Shown piece by piece: positions 53,520 through 64,000 of a stretch of DNA of 64,000 nt. A program made the translations under genes and the position numbers. The notes under the pieces are model-generated. The model had not been told where the DNA came from. It searched no databases and saw nothing but the letters and a program-made list of their open reading frames with translations. Source of the stretch: Styela clava (taxonomy: Eukaryota; Chordata; Ascidiacea; Stolidobranchia; Styelidae); the NCBI RefSeq assembly GCF_964204865.1, contig NC_135256.1, positions 23,278,703 to 23,342,702 of the forward strand. Direction: 5' to 3'. Numbering within the stretch: position 1 is the first letter of the stretch; every line of letters begins with the position of its first letter.

Positions 53520-56500
53520 AATGTTGAAGGGTATAAAACCACAGACTGATGTAGGATAACACTCTCAAATAAATAAAAGAACCTGCGGGAAAATTATTTT
53601 ATATTAATTCCGTTTTAATTTTAGCTGGAGGTCACCTGCTAGTCTTGGAAAATCGAAAGCTTTTAGACAAAAATTAAATTATAAGTTACTTTTTCGACTA
53701 ATATCCATTTGCGAACATGGTTGTTCTTGCGTTTTCATTTACGTCTATGTTGTACTATTTCAGTACGAATTGTAAGTCTATCGAGTTTGGGAATGGATTC
53801 AACAATTCAACATTTTATGCCCAAATGTGTCTTTGAACCTAAGATTAGTATCATGCCAGAGACTAGCAAAGCACCCACATCATTTACGTAGCATACGACT
53901 CTAAATGTTATAAAGTGCGCGCCACTTTTGCATTTTTACCATTCTGGTTGGCGATATGTGGTACATAATCCCAAATTTTCTTATTGAGTTGATAGACCTC
54001 AGCTCTACGTGCTTCATCTACGTGGAAAACGCAACTAATTGGCGAATACGAAAAGGAGTTCATGGCTGCGGAATTTAGCTTAAGAGTTGGGCACCACAGG
54101 CGTCAATGCGACCGCAATAATTTTCGCTGGGCCATTATCTAAAACCATATAAAATATTCATACCATATCATTTCTATGTGACGCCTGTGTTGGCGCCTGA
54201 CTGACCTGCGTATATTCTGTTGTATCTCTATATTCTGTATATACAATATAAATCTAATATGTTTCTCTAATACAATTACTTAGTTTCGGAAGATATCTAA
54301 ATCAACAAATAAATGGACATACCAGGCGAGACACCTCAATGGCCTTGCCTGTGAATTCTACACGATGAACGATAGCAATACACTGATTCCATGGTATATA
54401 CATTTCACGACGTAAGCTAAATTATTTATTAATATTGTTAATGCCGGAATCCTTTTATTTGCGATATATAGCTTTTTCTGATGAAATAAATATGGATGGA
54501 TATGCATCGTTGCTCTTTTTTGTCTTGTTTCTAATAAATTAAATAGTTTCAATTCTCCGCCAACCTTGTTTTTATACGAATAAATGAATGTAATAGCCTA
54601 CGTTATATATTAATTTACGCGGGGAAATGAATTTATGTTGTTTGGAAAGTACTTGCAATGAGGACTGAAATTAGCCGAGTGGATCATCAGTCAACTAAAA
54701 TGTTATATAATGGATGTTATATAATGTTAGTAATGGACGCAATATGCAGTTGTTATGCAGATCCGCACTATGGAAAATTTCAGAAATTATAATCATTCGT
54801 ACTCGACTGGCATATGTTTTTATCAACTTCTTCCATGTCCCTAATCTGCTCCTTAAGCGTAAACCAAATGTTTCGTATTGTTTGTCTACATTCTACAACT
54901 ATACTCCATGTATTAAACTTCACCTTCATACAATCATCGCTTCGGCAATTTCAACTATATTAAATGCAATAAAGTTGTTGTCTTATCCTGAACTCCCAAA
55001 GCGTTACATAGTTAAAAATCATGCAAAATACTTTTATTCTACCGATATATTCATCATCGATTTAACGTTTTGTCTAATTATATTCTTATATTTATCATCT
55101 CAATCTTACAAGAACCAGCTCCAGTTCCAATTTACACACGCCGTATAGTGGTTTTGTGTCGGGATATCCGACGACATCGAGTTAATGTGTGGATTTGGCA
55201 ATTACAGTATATACGTCATCACCTGACCTCAGGTAATTAACGCTCGGTAACCTGTGAATTCTATTTAAAATGGAGCAAGTCAGAGTTCATTGTGTGTTGG
55301 TTGTATCTAAGTTTTTCAGTTTTCAAGCAATACATGATCATAGTTGATGCAGACCTGAAAGCCCGTTACTTTAATAAAAAATCTTATATCTTGGAGTAAA
55401 AGTTGAAGTATGTTGTAAACTTAACTATTCTCGCTCGCCTGATATATATATAATGTAAAAGTACGGTGCATAATTCGAGCAGAGTAAATGTAATGAAAAA
55501 TTCACTGCATAGAAAAATGAGAGAAATTGAACAAAAATTATATAAGACTATCAGCTATGTGGGGCCTCATTATAAAGAGTAGCGTACGTACATCGTGGAA
55601 TTCGCAAAAGTGAGTGTAGACGTAATGGACTATTTATACCCATAAATAAAATAAAAAGTAACGTCCGTATATATTGGCGCGGAAGTCATAAGGATTGATA
55701 TGAATTTCCAAAATCATTGTAAATTATGAATGACAATGCGTATAGTATTGAGTAAAAGCGCATATATATATCGAACTATTATATTGTATTGTTTGTGATT
55801 TTGAATATTATAGTATTTCATTATCATCCTAACAGTATTTCAATTCGTGGCGTAATTAAATGGTTAAGAATATATCGCATAGAAAAACTTATATAAACTT
55901 AACAATAGAATATAACCTAATACACATTTTATTGTTGCTCATCAAATATATCATTCATTAACACCAAATTTTTTAAAATAAACTGGGTAAGTTTGAATTT
56001 TGTAACTAAACATTTAGTTTTGATTCTTTTTTCATTTTCTGAGCTAACTATTTACACTTTTTGTATTTCGTATATTACAACACATTTAGCACACATACAT
56101 TAATACATATTTCGATTTACTGGCGCGAATAGTTCCACTTTTATTCTCATAAAGATGGGTTATCAAGGAAATTTTGTTTTGAAAATTTTTATTTTATTTT
56201 TTAATTTTACATATTTTTTCAGAATTTTTAAAGGGTAACTACTCACATAAAGTGAACTTAGTTTTCTACATATGGATAATTGAAATACGTTTTAACAATA
56301 ATCAACCGCAGTTCGGAAACTCTTTGATGACGCAGCACTGATAACTCATTCCAGAACTTGTATATTCACGCTATACACTGGAGTAAAGTTTTATACCACT
56401 GTCTCCTGTCTATAATTTTGGTTCCCATTGTGTAGTTAATAAAGTATATTGTAATGTAACACAGAAAAACTAAGATCTAGGAAAAAGAAACAGTCAGACG

Positions 56501-56590
56501 ATCAAGCGATGATGTTTTGTGCAATAAACGTATACCGGTACTGACATCAGGTTTTATAGAGTTGATTCTAAGGTCAGTTTTTATCACTTA
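53520..56590. other. Intergenic, no gene seen
   Basis: Very AT-rich with many TATATA runs. A 144-codon plus-strand frame at 54714-55148 is compositionally biased (Ile, Leu, Tyr, Ser) and has no recognisable motif. Confidence 0.5.
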
Positions 56591-56791
56591 TTAGGCTTCC
56601 CGCTGCTTGTCAGCAGGGAACCTATTGTATTCCTGTGTTTTATTATTATTATTTATTTATTATTATTATTTTTTCAAATTGGTCCTACAAACTTGAAATT
56701 CACCTCAAATGTGCAGAAGTTCTCAGCTAGCAATAAAATGCAAATTTTTTTTTACGCGGGAAGCCTGTTAAAGCTGCACGCAGCTCTAGTT
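56591..56791 (-). mobile_element. Helitron-like (HINE-type) element without tandem core
   Basis: On the minus strand it runs from AAACTAGAGCTGCGTGCAGC through AGGCTTCCCGCGTAAAAAAA, TTTGCATTTTATTGCTAGC, the AAT microsatellite and the GCTGACAAGCAGCGGGAAGCC hairpin end to CTAA. It equals the 624-2236 element minus all tandem monomers, which places the array between the A-run and TTTGCATTTTATTGC. Confidence 0.85.
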
Positions 56792-57208
56792 TCTTTATTG
56801 GCTGTTTGATATAATTTTCATTCAAGGTATAATGCTATCAAGTTACACTGTTATTTAACTCAACTTTGGGCTGGCCTAATTTACTTATTTCATGTTTACA
56901 TCAATCATAGAAATCAGACACGATAAATATTTTAATATAGGGAGAAGATGATTGCAGCGAATAGCAATAACAAGAAATATTGTTGGCGAAATCAACCCGA
57001 ATATAACACTGAAAAGCTTGTAGAGTTAGAGATCAGTAACACTGAATAGGAGTTGTACCATAGACGTCTGGACAATCCTGCCGTGCTGAACATTACTTAT
57101 GATTTGTCTGTCAATCTCATCCTGCACTTTTGTATAAGTTAATTCAACTTCTGTAATATATGTGCTCCATTTAGAACTTGCTATTAACAACTCACAGTCC
57201 AGCTATTA

Positions 57209-57413
57209 TCAACCGGTAACATCGTGCTGATCATTTGGGGGGAAAACAGTACAATCCAATGTAGTTCCAGGATAAAGGAAACGTTTGCATCCCGTCAAAT
57301 GCTGGACTTCTACTTCCAAAATTCCTCGGTCCATCCAGATAGAGTTGATAGTTGAAGTTGCTGCTCGCATACCAATGGCTGACGCATACCAACGTTTAGG
57401 ACCAACGTAAGAT
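57209..57413 (-). CDS. Candidate terminal exon, function unknown
   Basis: After an acceptor-like GTGTTATAG, a 68-codon frame reads SYVGPKRWYASAIGMRA, ILEVEVQHLTGCKRFLYPG and ends VTG-stop. Composition is like a folded protein with two Cys, and the first base would complete a phase-2 codon. I do not recognise it and found no partner exon. Confidence 0.25.
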
Positions 57414-57819
57414 CTATAACACAAGGCATCAACAATAGAGATTCGTGAGGAAACATTTATTGACATGAATGATTACACATGTAAAACTTGTACCTGCTTG
57501 ATGAATATTATAAAAATAAATAACACTTGATTTGATAAACTGCGTTAGGTATTGTTGTATTGGGCTGTGGATCAGGAGTTTGCATGGCCTATAATATAAC
57601 TCTCTGGGCTGAAATAATTGCTGCAAATTAGAGGTCTTTTGTCGTCCCATGGGGAGAACATGTTAGTTGAACAAGTTTGATGTATAGTTTTCTTCTTGAG
57701 AAATCCGGATACCATCAGTTCGAATTCTGTAACCATCAACTAGGCATTGGAGTATGATATTTGACAGTACAGATATGTATTTGCTGATTTTAATATATAA
57801 TATACTATATAGTCTACAA

Positions 57820-59689
57820 CAGTGATTCCCAAAGTGGGCGATATCGCCCCCCCGGTGGGCGAAAACGATACAGAGGCGGGCGAAAATGTCGCAGGGGGCG
57901 ATTTCGCGAAACCTGTTTTTGTTAGGCGCATAGTGCACTTGATCACTGTACTCTGCGTGCTTTCGTAGGTTTGAATCAGGTGGGCGATTATCACACGCGA
58001 AAGGATTGCTGGACTCGTCTTCGCAGTAAGGTACGGCAGTTTGCGTATCCCAGTGGTCGGCAAAATACGGCCGGAGTAAAATAACCAGACCCGGGACGCT
58101 TAACAGAATGGACCTTTCCTCGACCTTTGACCCCGGAAAATTCTTCCTATACTTTACCATTTTAAAATTTTCGGTGCTTATTCTAAGAGTGGTTTCGCGA
58201 CTTGTTGCCTGCAAAATGGGGTATTTGTTTCAAACTATCATTCCAATTCATACCATTCAACAATGTGTTTTTTTAAAGTACCTAATTTTTGATTACTGTA
58301 AATAAACTGAAGGAAGACAGAAGATCCTAGGAAGACAAAGTGATGATTGACTTATTTGATTTATATCTAAATTCCCGAAAAACAACTAAAACTAACAAAT
58401 ATAATTCAAAAATGCAAAAATGAGGTAATGTTCACGACCGCGCCTGAAAATCTGTCTGAGTGAGAAATGTGTCTGAGCGGATGCCAAAGGGGTTTATTTG
58501 TTCATTGTTACGTTTATTTTTGCATCTTGCTGATTAGCCAATGTCACGAAGTAAACAAGGAAGGATATGCCCGAGGAAACAGCCAAATATTCGAATATAT
58601 TGCAATGCAATAAGGAAATTAAATTCATATTCTATTCCAGAGATTCGTTCACTGCTTAATTTTTGTAAGAATGTATCTTCTTAAAAAAAATCTTTATCAA
58701 AATTTCACAAACCATGCCAAAATATTCACTTCGATGTTTGAAAGTACATATTTGTGCGAACAATTATTTTCGAAAATGAACATTACAAAGAACTAGGATT
58801 AGTGATGCCCATTTAGAAAATATTCCAATCTTGTCGTCGTAAAGCTATCAAGCGTAATACAGCAACAAGACAGTGTCACAATAAATGTCATTGTAATAAT
58901 TTTTCAATAGGACGACTGAGTTGAGTTCACAAATTGTCGCAGTTTTTGCGCGCTGTTCCGTTTTTAACTTTCAAAAAATATATGCGACCCGCAAAAGACT
59001 AGCAACCCTAAATTTTGTCCCACGAGCGACATAAAATTTGACGACCCCTGGGCCGTAGCCGATAGTTGGTCACGACTTCTTCCACATCGGAGTGCACGAA
59101 TCCAAAACAAATGGCTGATTAATTTTATGGACTGGTAATCGGACTGGAGGGTGTGGTAGGATGAGGAATCGGGAATGAATTTTACCGAAGACCGTTATAT
59201 ATCATGTATTTTGGTGCAGGTCATCAGGCTGTAGAGACGAACGAGATGTACGAAAATAATTAATATGAGTTTAGAAAAATTAACTTTGTTTTCTCTATTT
59301 TAATGTGAAATGAGGTGTATTTAGGGAGTTAAATGCTATAGGGCAGGAGTACACGGCAGTTTTTGAGAAGGCAAAACCCTGGATTGTTTCATTTCCGACC
59401 TCTTATATGATGAAAAGAGATTTTCTGCCGTGCTACTATTGCTATCAAAACAACAAAATCGCCTTTCCATCAGTAAACGGGGTAATTTTAGATATATTAA
59501 TAAACTCGCTGACGAACACCAAGCTCATCCATCTCATTAAAAAAACACTATAAACTATGAGTTGTCTTCTTATTTGGTCTGTAATATATACGTTTCTGGC
59601 TTTACATTTTTTTTTGTAGTGCTGGGGGGCGATGAAGTTGTATAAACGACTTTAGGGGGGCGATGGTACAAAAAGTTTGGGAACCACTG
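57820..59689 (+). mobile_element. Non-autonomous hAT element with perfect 8-bp target duplication
   Basis: Target duplication GTCTACAA at 57812-57819 and 59690-59697. The left end is CAGTGATTCCCAAAGTGGGC; the right end, as reverse complement, is CAGTGGTTCCCAAACTTTTT. GGGGGGCGAT-type motifs lie inside both ends. The interior holds a SINE relic and sequence shared with the 7580-8408 element and 19024-19345. No transposase frame remains. Confidence 0.9.
57905..58065 (+). mobile_element. SINE relic inside the hAT
   Basis: GATCACTGTACTCTGCGTGC, TAGGTTTGAATCAGG (box B region) and GCGAAAGGATTGCTGGACTC match the head of the SINE at 40185. The 3' half is missing. Confidence 0.55.
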
Positions 59690-59702
59690 GTCTACAATAC
59701 AT

Positions 59703-62050
59703 CAAGGCTGCCCAACCCGCGGCTGTGGCCCGCGGTGTATCGAGTTCGTAAGCGGCTTTTTTATAAATTTATTAATATTTTGCATATTTTTGAGCATACT
59801 TGACATCAATACCGTTTGTTTTTGTTATGAGTGTACCACCTAGGGTGGCCAACCGTCCCTTTTTCAAAGAACAAGTCTTTAACTAAGCTTTTCGGTTCTT
59901 GTCCTTTATAGCATTTAGAAAAGATGCTAATTGTCCTTTATTCTTTCTAACGTCGTTTTGCCCGATAGTTATAGTACTGTGTTTGATATTGTTCCGTTCT
60001 TAAAAAATCGCCTCCGTTTATGTATTTGTAAGCTTAAAATTTTTATTTTTATTTCGCTGTGGTCCGGCTCAAATTGCCAAAGGAATAACAATTTTATTAA
60101 CATTTCAAATATTTTACATCAATTTTCCGAAAATGGCAACAGTCCAAGATTTGAGTAAATTCTAGTTCAATAACTGAAAATTCTACGTATAATTGGTCTC
60201 TATGACGTCCACAATCCAACAATGCTGTTTTTGTAAATGCTTGTGTAATCATAATATAACTATCGGTAGAGGTGCGCGAGACTAACTCCCAATCATTTCT
60301 CAATGAATGCGTTAGTGGCGTATAATGCAAGGATACCATAAAAATACCATAATATTCAATTCAAGAGTCCTGCTGCACACTAACACAAATATATTTCTGC
60401 AACGTTTCGTCTGACCAAAATCAGACTTCCTCAGACAAGCAGTTTACAACAATGACAAGAAAAGAACAATCGTGTGGTTTGAATACAACGATAAATAAAT
60501 TTGTTTGAAAATAATTGTGACCGAACAATGAGTAAACAATTATTTATATTTAAGAACAGATTGCGACGAAAAAATACGATCGGTTCTCGGCATGAAATAA
60601 TTGTTCCGCAGTCTTCTTGATCTCACAATAAGATTCACTAGAACATTTTTCGAAGTGTTCTAGGTTCAGCTCTTGATAGTCGGAGTGCTTTTACAATGAT
60701 TTTTTGAAAGGCATTGAAGTTCTTTTAAAGCTTCTAAATTCTTTTCTTGTGGTAGTTGTCGAGACCGGAAATTGTTTATTTGTTTGAAAAACACTATGGA
60801 CAATTTGCGAGTTTCTTTTTCAAGTGCAGATAACGCAAATTGCAACTTTGGAGAAAACATTCTCTTTATACTTATGTTCGGACACTAAATGATGTTATTA
60901 TTAAGGCTAACTGCAGTACACATTGTACACAATACATTGAAATTCTCTTTAGGAAATTTGAATGTGGACATTAAAAATATTTTCCTGAAAATTTCATGTC
61001 AGAAAAAAGACGAGAAACTCTTAAAGAATTTCATAAATATATATTTATAGAGACGGAATTTCATGAAATTCTGCGTCATGTACCTACTAGGTGGCTATCT
61101 CGGCACCCATGCATCGAAGGAATTTTACTTTCTTGAAAAGCTTCAAGTTTTTATTTCATGAGCAGACTAGCTGAATGTTCCAAACAATTACTTAAACTTC
61201 TTACGATTGATGAGTCAACAGAAGTTCCTCGGCTTATTTAATATTTTCAGCATGTAATGGAGATATTCAAAAGCAAAAAAGAGCAAAAAAAAAACGTAAA
61301 TACAGCGACGAAAACCGAGCTCTCCAAAATATTAGTATATACAATTTTTTACGATAATTTGTGATTTGGGGAAATGCATAAAGAACTTGTTTACACACAG
61401 ATCAATAATTGCCATCTCTGACTTATTTACTTATTGGCGAACTCGGGACTTCATTATTATCTTGGACTACGTTTAATTTCGTCATTCAGAAATTTCAAAT
61501 GTGCATAATATAATGAACGCGGTGCTGACGAGCGATAATTGGTCGACGCTGTAACGTATATGTTCTATCACATTATGTTCCCCCTCATTTCGTTTACCGC
61601 CACTCGAGTGTGGAAGCCTGGTAAACGGGAATAAAATAAATTAAATATATACTCGTATATATTTTATGATGGAAAACATGATTGTCAATTAACGTGGCCT
61701 TGATGAACTTATTCAGTAATAGTTATTTTCAAATAAACGCGAAATATTTCACTCTGAACGAAGTTTAAATTAATCTCCAATCGAAATTAAATTATTTCCA
61801 AAAGCCGGTGACTGATTCCTTATCTAATCATGCCAGGGCGTACCATATCTTAATCGCAGTGCAGGTGTTCTGTTGAAAATTTCATCAAAATTGTCACGAA
61901 TTTTCAGATATACGATCCATCTAAATTTGCGTATAACAGAAACTTAGGCCATAGAAACTTGGCATATAGGTTTGTTAAAATCGTTTGCGGCCGCGATGAA
62001 TTTCGTCATACGCAAGTGGCCCGCGACACAAAAAAGGTTGGGCAGACCTG
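59703..62050 (+). mobile_element. hAT-like element, second of an adjacent pair
   Basis: Left end CAAGGCTGCCCAACCCGCGG; right end, as reverse complement, CAGGTCTGCCCAACCTTTTT. Both carry GTGGCCCGCG motifs just inside. Flanks CAATACAT (59695-59702) and GTCTACAT (62051-62058) share only TACAT. No transposase was recognised inside. Confidence 0.55.
60401..60437 (-). ncRNA. Degenerate hammerhead-like motif
   Basis: The minus strand reads GTCTGAGGAA, a 6-bp stem GTCTGA/TCAGAC around TTTTGG, then GAAACGTTGCAG. CUGANGA and GAAA match the hammerhead core, but one extra A lies between core and stem II. Such motifs occur in Penelope-like and other retroelement repeats. Self-cleavage is not shown. Confidence 0.3.
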
Positions 62051-64000
62051 GTCTACATACTGATAAAGTAACAAAAGGATTGATTATGGAATCAGAAAAG
62101 CGGACAAACTCTACAAAGTTTAAATTTAAGATAGATTTAAATATTAGATTTGAGTCAAAAGAAACAGTCTAGTATGCGTTATTTCACTTAAAAATTATGT
62201 TACAGCAGTCTAATAGTTCAGCAGAGGAATCAGGTATATTTTAACCCCAGTTTGCTAAGCCATTTCTAATAATGCACTAATAATATTTGAATATAATGAA
62301 TAAGTTCAAACCTACTGCATCGTTTTTCAAATACCACGTCCAATGGAACTAGTGAGATATTCAAAATAAGACCAAGAAGCGCACTAAATGCCTTTAAGCT
62401 ATAATGCAAAATTACGCCTATGAGTTCACCGTACTACGTCATCAACGGGTCATACTAATTTGCGTTCGAATTCGGCAGAGACGACTTTTGAAAATTTGAG
62501 TCTATTTTATGTGATGTACCAATTGGCTCGTAACATACCTTCTTTCACCTTTATAGAGCTCATCATAAACGATATCTAGTTGAAATTATATGAGATCTGT
62601 GAAAATCTAAATATATATATGACATTAGTAATCCAGGACTAAAATTCTCTGCATTGCGAGAACGTGTGTTCGAGTGTTTTTTCAGATTGGTGTGCTAGAA
62701 TTTCATGATTTTGACGACCGATACCACAGGACAATCTTACAACGAAGCAAAGCAAGCTTACAACCACAGCGAAAGTCGTCGGATATTCGTTTCTGTATTT
62801 TGGTCAATAAACAAAAGAAAAAAATCTGAAAATACGTCTCCTAAATTAGTTCTACAGCATCCTTTCTGCACCGTCTGTCATGAAAATTCGAGATAAGTCT
62901 TATTTAGCAAGATCGCGTTGATGAAACGCAGTTGGAAACGTGTTCTTACTTTTTTATTGTGGCGTAACGAACTCAAGTCCTTTGACCTATTGACGGTCCT
63001 TTGACCTTTGACAGATCCTATTAGTCGGATTTTTCGAATACGGCAAATACGGAACACGTACCATGTCTATCATTCAAGCATGATAGAGATTTTTGAGGAA
63101 CATTTAAGACGACTTCATATCTAATACAACAGTTTAATGTATATTTAAAAAAAATTTTCACAACATCAGCTATTTGAAACAAGGTTACGTACCAGAAAAA
63201 TGGTAAATAAGAAAGTCTACTGTGCTAACTACCTATAAATGAATGCAGTTGAAAGTTTGTCTAACATAGTTTGTTAGATAGTTCATAAATAGCTAATAGT
63301 TAAAGTTTGAGACAAATAGCACAATACTATCTACATTAGACCGAAAAGAAGACAAACTTTTCTCATCTTCAACTACGTTGCGCCAATTTCGTCAAACAAC
63401 ATAGATAGGGTGGCAGCAAAAAAAAGCAAACTTTTGTTTCTACATGGTGATTACTAGAAAAGCAGAAAATTAGGAAATGAAGGTCAGACGAGATCACAAA
63501 TAAAATGCGTGCTCACTCATTTCTTTTTCGATACGTTTTTATTTATTTTAGATTTAGGTTCCAGGTTGATAGCTTTTAGGTTATATTCGATTTATGTAAT
63601 ATTCTGGATAATATAACATGTTATTTCTTCAAAAAACGTTGTGAAATTTATTCTTCGTGAAAATAAATAGCTGTTTGACCAATTTTCTGTTTTTCAGGAC
63701 AGACGGAGCAACTTTTTCGCGAGCGATAATCGGACTACATCATCGACCGGACTTTTTTTTTAAATAGAAAATAAACCACGTTGCAATGTTGTTGGAAGTG
63801 ATGAACGTGGTACGATTGATATTTAGATTTAACAAGAGCTTGAAGGTAGAAAGGTTTAATTCTGCTTTATTATGTCTGTGTCGTTATTCTATTTCTAAGT
63901 CTTCTTGCACAAACTAAATTGGAATGAATGCAAAGTTTTGAAGCTTTGAGATAGGAGTATAAATGTAGCATTTTGCCTTGTTTCACGAAACAAACTTTTT
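62051..64000. other. Intergenic, no gene seen
   Basis: No coding or RNA gene was recognised. Near 62980-63018, TTTGACCT occurs twice, reading on the minus strand as two imperfect DR1 nuclear-receptor-type sites (AGGTCAAAGGAC). Confidence 0.45.

Noticed and set aside
54714..55148. 144-codon plus-strand frame with hydrophobic stretches
   Set aside because: AT-driven composition, no domain, no splice context.
57663..58214. 183-codon minus-strand frame
   Set aside because: It crosses the left end of the hAT and the SINE relic, so it is a chance frame in repeats.

Overview
This 64 kb window is animal nuclear DNA. It is AT-rich, contains spliced genes, and is heavily loaded with transposable elements. 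Four cellular genes are recognisable: MON2 (+, 8854-13713, unspliced), dolichol kinase DOLK (-, 22510-24006, unspliced), the C-terminal SPRY half of ASH2L (+, five exons, 40998-44568), and an LRRC3-family leucine-rich-repeat membrane protein (-, five core exons, 53494-48201, possibly extended to 46301). The proteins are clearly metazoan and vertebrate-like in domain order. A tunicate or another invertebrate deuterostome is my best guess, held with low confidence. All four genes have an AG splice-acceptor-like site 5 to 61 nt before the start codon. That would fit a short 5' intron or spliced-leader trans-splicing.

Layout. 0.6-2.2 kb: a Helitron-like (HINE-type) element whose core is expanded into 290-bp tandem repeats; a 0.2-kb copy without the array lies at 56.6 kb. 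2.3-4.6 kb: a foldback-element arm joined to a broken hAT transposon. 4.9-6.2 kb: minus-strand remains of a THAP and YqaJ-type exonuclease gene, split by a SINE. 7.6-8.4 kb: a non-autonomous hAT with an 8-bp target duplication. 8.8-13.7 kb: MON2. 13.7-22.5 kb: no genes, several MITEs and foldback elements. 22.5-24 kb: DOLK. 25.4-29.6 kb: an hAT element containing a second hAT, a foldback arm and a LINE tail. 30.9-36.6 kb: a complete Tx1/L1-like LINE with target-site duplication, poly(A) tail and open ORF1 and ORF2. 36.8-37.9 kb: a 5'-truncated second LINE. 39.3-40.5 kb: LINE tail and two tRNA-derived SINEs. 41-44.7 kb: ASH2L exons. 46.3-53.5 kb: the LRRC3-like gene, with an hAT in one intron. 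57.8-62.05 kb: two hAT-like elements end to end.

The cellular genes do not form a pathway cluster: MON2 acts in Golgi/endosome traffic, DOLK in dolichyl phosphate synthesis for N-glycosylation, ASH2L in histone H3K4 methylation, and LRRC3 proteins are small single-pass membrane proteins. The strongest biological theme is the transposon ecology: nested insertions, reciprocal internal deletions, satellite seeding from a rolling-circle-type element, and a young LINE with an unusual reverse-transcriptase active-site motif and an extra Cys-rich reading frame between its ORFs. All matches to families are from recognition by eye; no search was run.
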